DNA of 7,342 nucleotides from JBBRHF01 sp038223055 (GTDB lineage: Bacteria; Actinomycetota; Actinomycetes; JACCUZ01), in assembly GCA_038223055.1 (NCBI GenBank), contig JBBRHF010000196.1, forward strand, positions 1 through 7,342, read 5' to 3'. The translations under genes were made by a program, and so were the position numbers. The notes beneath the pieces were generated by a model. The model was not told the origin of the DNA. It saw only the letters and a program-made list of their open reading frames with translations, and made no database searches. Below, piece by piece: positions 6,070 to 7,342 of this stretch (positions within the stretch are counted from its first letter, which is position 1; every line of letters begins with the position of its first letter).

Positions 6070-6926
6070 GCAGCACACCCGCTCTCACCGCAGGAGCCTC
6101 GCCGCCCGCGGCCAGCCGCTCGCGCCGCCGGCCGCTGCGGACGTTCGCCATCGTGTTCGCCGTGCTCGTCGTCGCGGGCGGGGCGGTCAACTTGGCCAGC
6201 CTGGCGTTCCGGCAGTCGCAGACCCGGTCCTTCACCTACCCGGCTGTGGCGCGCCTTGACGTCGACGTGGACTCCGGGGCTGTGGACGTCGTCGCCGGCA
6301 GCGGCGGGGGCGACGGCACCAAGATCGACGGCGCCAAGATCGACGGCGCCAAGATCACCGTGCGGCGCACCCTGACGTGGTCGTTCGGAAAGCCGTCCAC
6401 CGAGCAGCGGGTCATCGGGGACCGGCTCGTCCTGCGCTCGGACTGCGGCGCCGCCGTCACGTTGGGCATGGGCTGCTCGGGCCGCTACCGGGTCACCGTC
6501 CCGGCGGGCACCGCCGTGGTCGCGCACAGCGCGGCAGGCGGCGTGACGGTCACCGGCACTCGCGGCGAGATCCAGGCGTCGTCCTCGGCGGGCGCGGTGC
6601 GCGTGCACGACGTGACCGGCCGGCTCACCCTGTCCTCCAGCGCGGGCGGCCTGTCCGGAACCGGCCTCGGCTCGACCCACGTCGAAGCGCGCTCATCCGC
6701 AGGCGGAGTGGAACTCTCGTTCGATCACCCGCCCAGCTCAGTCGAGGCCCGGTCCAGCGCCGGCGGGGTCCGGGTCCACCTTTCCCGTACGCCGGAGACC
6801 TACCGGGTCGACGCGGACAGCAGCGCGGGGAGCACGACCGTGGACGTGGCGACCGACCCGGCGTCGCCGCGATCCGTCGTTGCCCGCTCGAGTGCCGGCG
6901 CCGTGCACGTGGACTACCGGCGATGA
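6066..6926 (+). CDS. DUF4097-family membrane-anchored beta-strand repeat protein
   Basis: A 286-residue protein with a short basic, Ser/Ala/Pro-rich cytoplasmic start (1-25), one TM helix (about 26-47, RTFAIVFAVLVVAGG) and an exported C-terminal domain of repeated strands, as in DUF4097 proteins. A S-A-G turn recurs at residues 174, 192, 211, 231, 253 and 276 (18-23 residue spacing), each preceded by a polar strand and followed by short V-x-V strands, suggesting a beta-solenoid. C127 and C137 could form an extracellular disulfide. Residues 83-97 are an in-frame DGTKI-DGAKI-DGAKI repeat. No catalytic motif is seen. The family's molecular role is poorly known; members often sit beside envelope-stress two-component genes, including LiaG-type proteins in Firmicutes. 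Here the gene is third in the operon, coupled to the regulator by GTGA and to the next gene by ATGA. A role as surface sensor accessory or envelope protein is inferred. Confidence 0.88.
   Translation: MSSTPALTAGASPPAASRSRRRPLRTFAIVFAVLVVAGGAVNLASLAFRQSQTRSFTYPAVARLDVDVDSGAVDVVAGSGGGDGTKIDGAKIDGAKITVRRTLTWSFGKPSTEQRVIGDRLVLRSDCGAAVTLGMGCSGRYRVTVPAGTAVVAHSAAGGVTVTGTRGEIQASSSAGAVRVHDVTGRLTLSSSAGGLSGTGLGSTHVEARSSAGGVELSFDHPPSSVEARSSAGGVRVHLSRTPETYRVDADSSAGSTTVDVATDPASPRSVVARSSAGAVHVDYRR
6312..6356 (+). repeat. Three 15-bp tandem repeats in the DUF4097 gene
   Basis: Three contiguous units of GACGGCRCCAAGATC (6312-6326, 6327-6341, 6342-6356). The last two are identical and the first differs by one base (A for G). 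They encode DGTKI, DGAKI, DGAKI, in frame, between the membrane-proximal strands and the main repeat domain. Confidence 0.92.
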
Positions 6927-7342
6927 CCGCGACCCGCACCGACCAGGTCCCGTCTCCGCGCCCGGCGGGCCGGACCGCTGTCCGGGCCGGCGGCGCGCTG
7001 CTTCGCTCTCGTGCTCGTCGCTCTTGGCGCTGACTCTGGTGGGCTGGATCGCGCACTCCAGTCGCACCGAGCAGCACACCTGGGCGGGGCATCCGGCGCC
7101 GCGATCCGCGCGACCGGGCTCACCTCGGCGCGGGTCCGGGCCAGTTCCTCGAACGGGTCTATGCACCTGTGGTTCGCCGGTCCCCCGACGTCGGTGACGG
7201 CCCGCAGCAGTGACGGCTCGGTGCAGGTGCTGCTGCCCCGGGACGGCGGGGCCCACGACGTGCGGGTGGTCACCTCGGACGGCGCCCGCCGCGTCTCGGT
7301 CCCGACCGATCCGGGTTCGGCCCGCCACATCGACGTACGCAC
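6923..7342 (+). pseudogene. Second DUF4097-like gene, apparently frameshifted, 3' end outside window
   Basis: ATG 6923 overlaps the previous stop as ATGA and opens MTATRTDQVPSPRPAGRTAV, followed by RAGGALL, with good GC-rich third positions to about 7000. That frame then ends at TGA 7031-7033. High-GC third positions and a credible TM/periplasmic start (LALTLVGWIAHSSRTEQHTW) continue in the frame of 7018 to about 7089. From about 7092 to the window end the coding signal moves to a third frame and reads GAAIRATGLTSARVRASSSN, then GSMHLWFAGPPTSV, then ARSSDGSVQVLLP, then VVTSDGARRVSVPTDPGSAR: DUF4097-type strand repeats with SNGS/SDGS turns. At least two indels (near 7001-7030 and near 7082-7092, the latter by a GGCGGGGC run) are needed for one protein. 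It may be a genuine pseudogene or assembly errors. If intact, it would be a paralogue of the preceding gene and the fourth operon member. Confidence 0.7.

Noticed and set aside
7001..7033. Programmed ribosomal frameshifting in the second DUF4097 gene
   Set aside because: No classic slippery heptamer with downstream structure is evident, and two or more shifts would be needed; indels or sequencing errors are simpler.

Overview
The window looks like chromosomal DNA from a high-GC actinobacterium. Codon third positions are almost all G or C, starts are often GTG, genes overlap by a few bases, and the gene families (Sensor-domain/HisKA_3 kinase, NarL-type regulator, MMPL transporter, DUF4097 proteins, YcaQ-like glycosylase) are typical of Actinomycetota. 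The genus cannot be named from sequence alone. No rRNA, tRNA, CRISPR array, transposase or phage gene is visible.

Layout. (1) 1-688, minus strand: the N-terminal 229 codons of a YcaQ/AlkX-type winged-helix DNA glycosylase, cut by the window edge. (2) 796-1560, plus: a secreted M14 zinc peptidase, divergent from the glycosylase. (3) 1579-3888, minus: a 769-residue MMPL/RND transporter that converges on the peptidase with an 18-bp gap. (4) 3889-4093: a 205-bp divergent control region holding a GGGGGATAACCCCC palindrome and a possible 5'-UTR hairpin. (5) 4094-7342, plus: a tight operon of sensor kinase, response regulator, DUF4097 membrane-anchored beta-repeat protein, and a second DUF4097-like gene that appears frameshifted and runs off the window. 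The operon junctions overlap by 13, 4 and 4 bases, which implies translational coupling.

How it may work together (inference). A four-TM sensor kinase probably reads an envelope or membrane signal and phosphorylates the NarL-type regulator. Likely outputs are the regulator's own operon, with its surface DUF4097 proteins, and the divergent MMPL exporter. This resembles in outline the Firmicute Lia envelope-stress systems, where a kinase, a regulator and a DUF4097-type protein also cluster. The secreted M14 peptidase next door would fit a cell-wall theme, but it is separately transcribed and may be unrelated.

The oddest points are the broken second DUF4097 gene; a 26-residue tail on the response regulator that carries a TTA codon and a stem-loop; short in-frame tandem repeats in the transporter and the first DUF4097 protein; and the palindrome between the divergent genes. 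No stretch longer than 300 bases lacks a gene.
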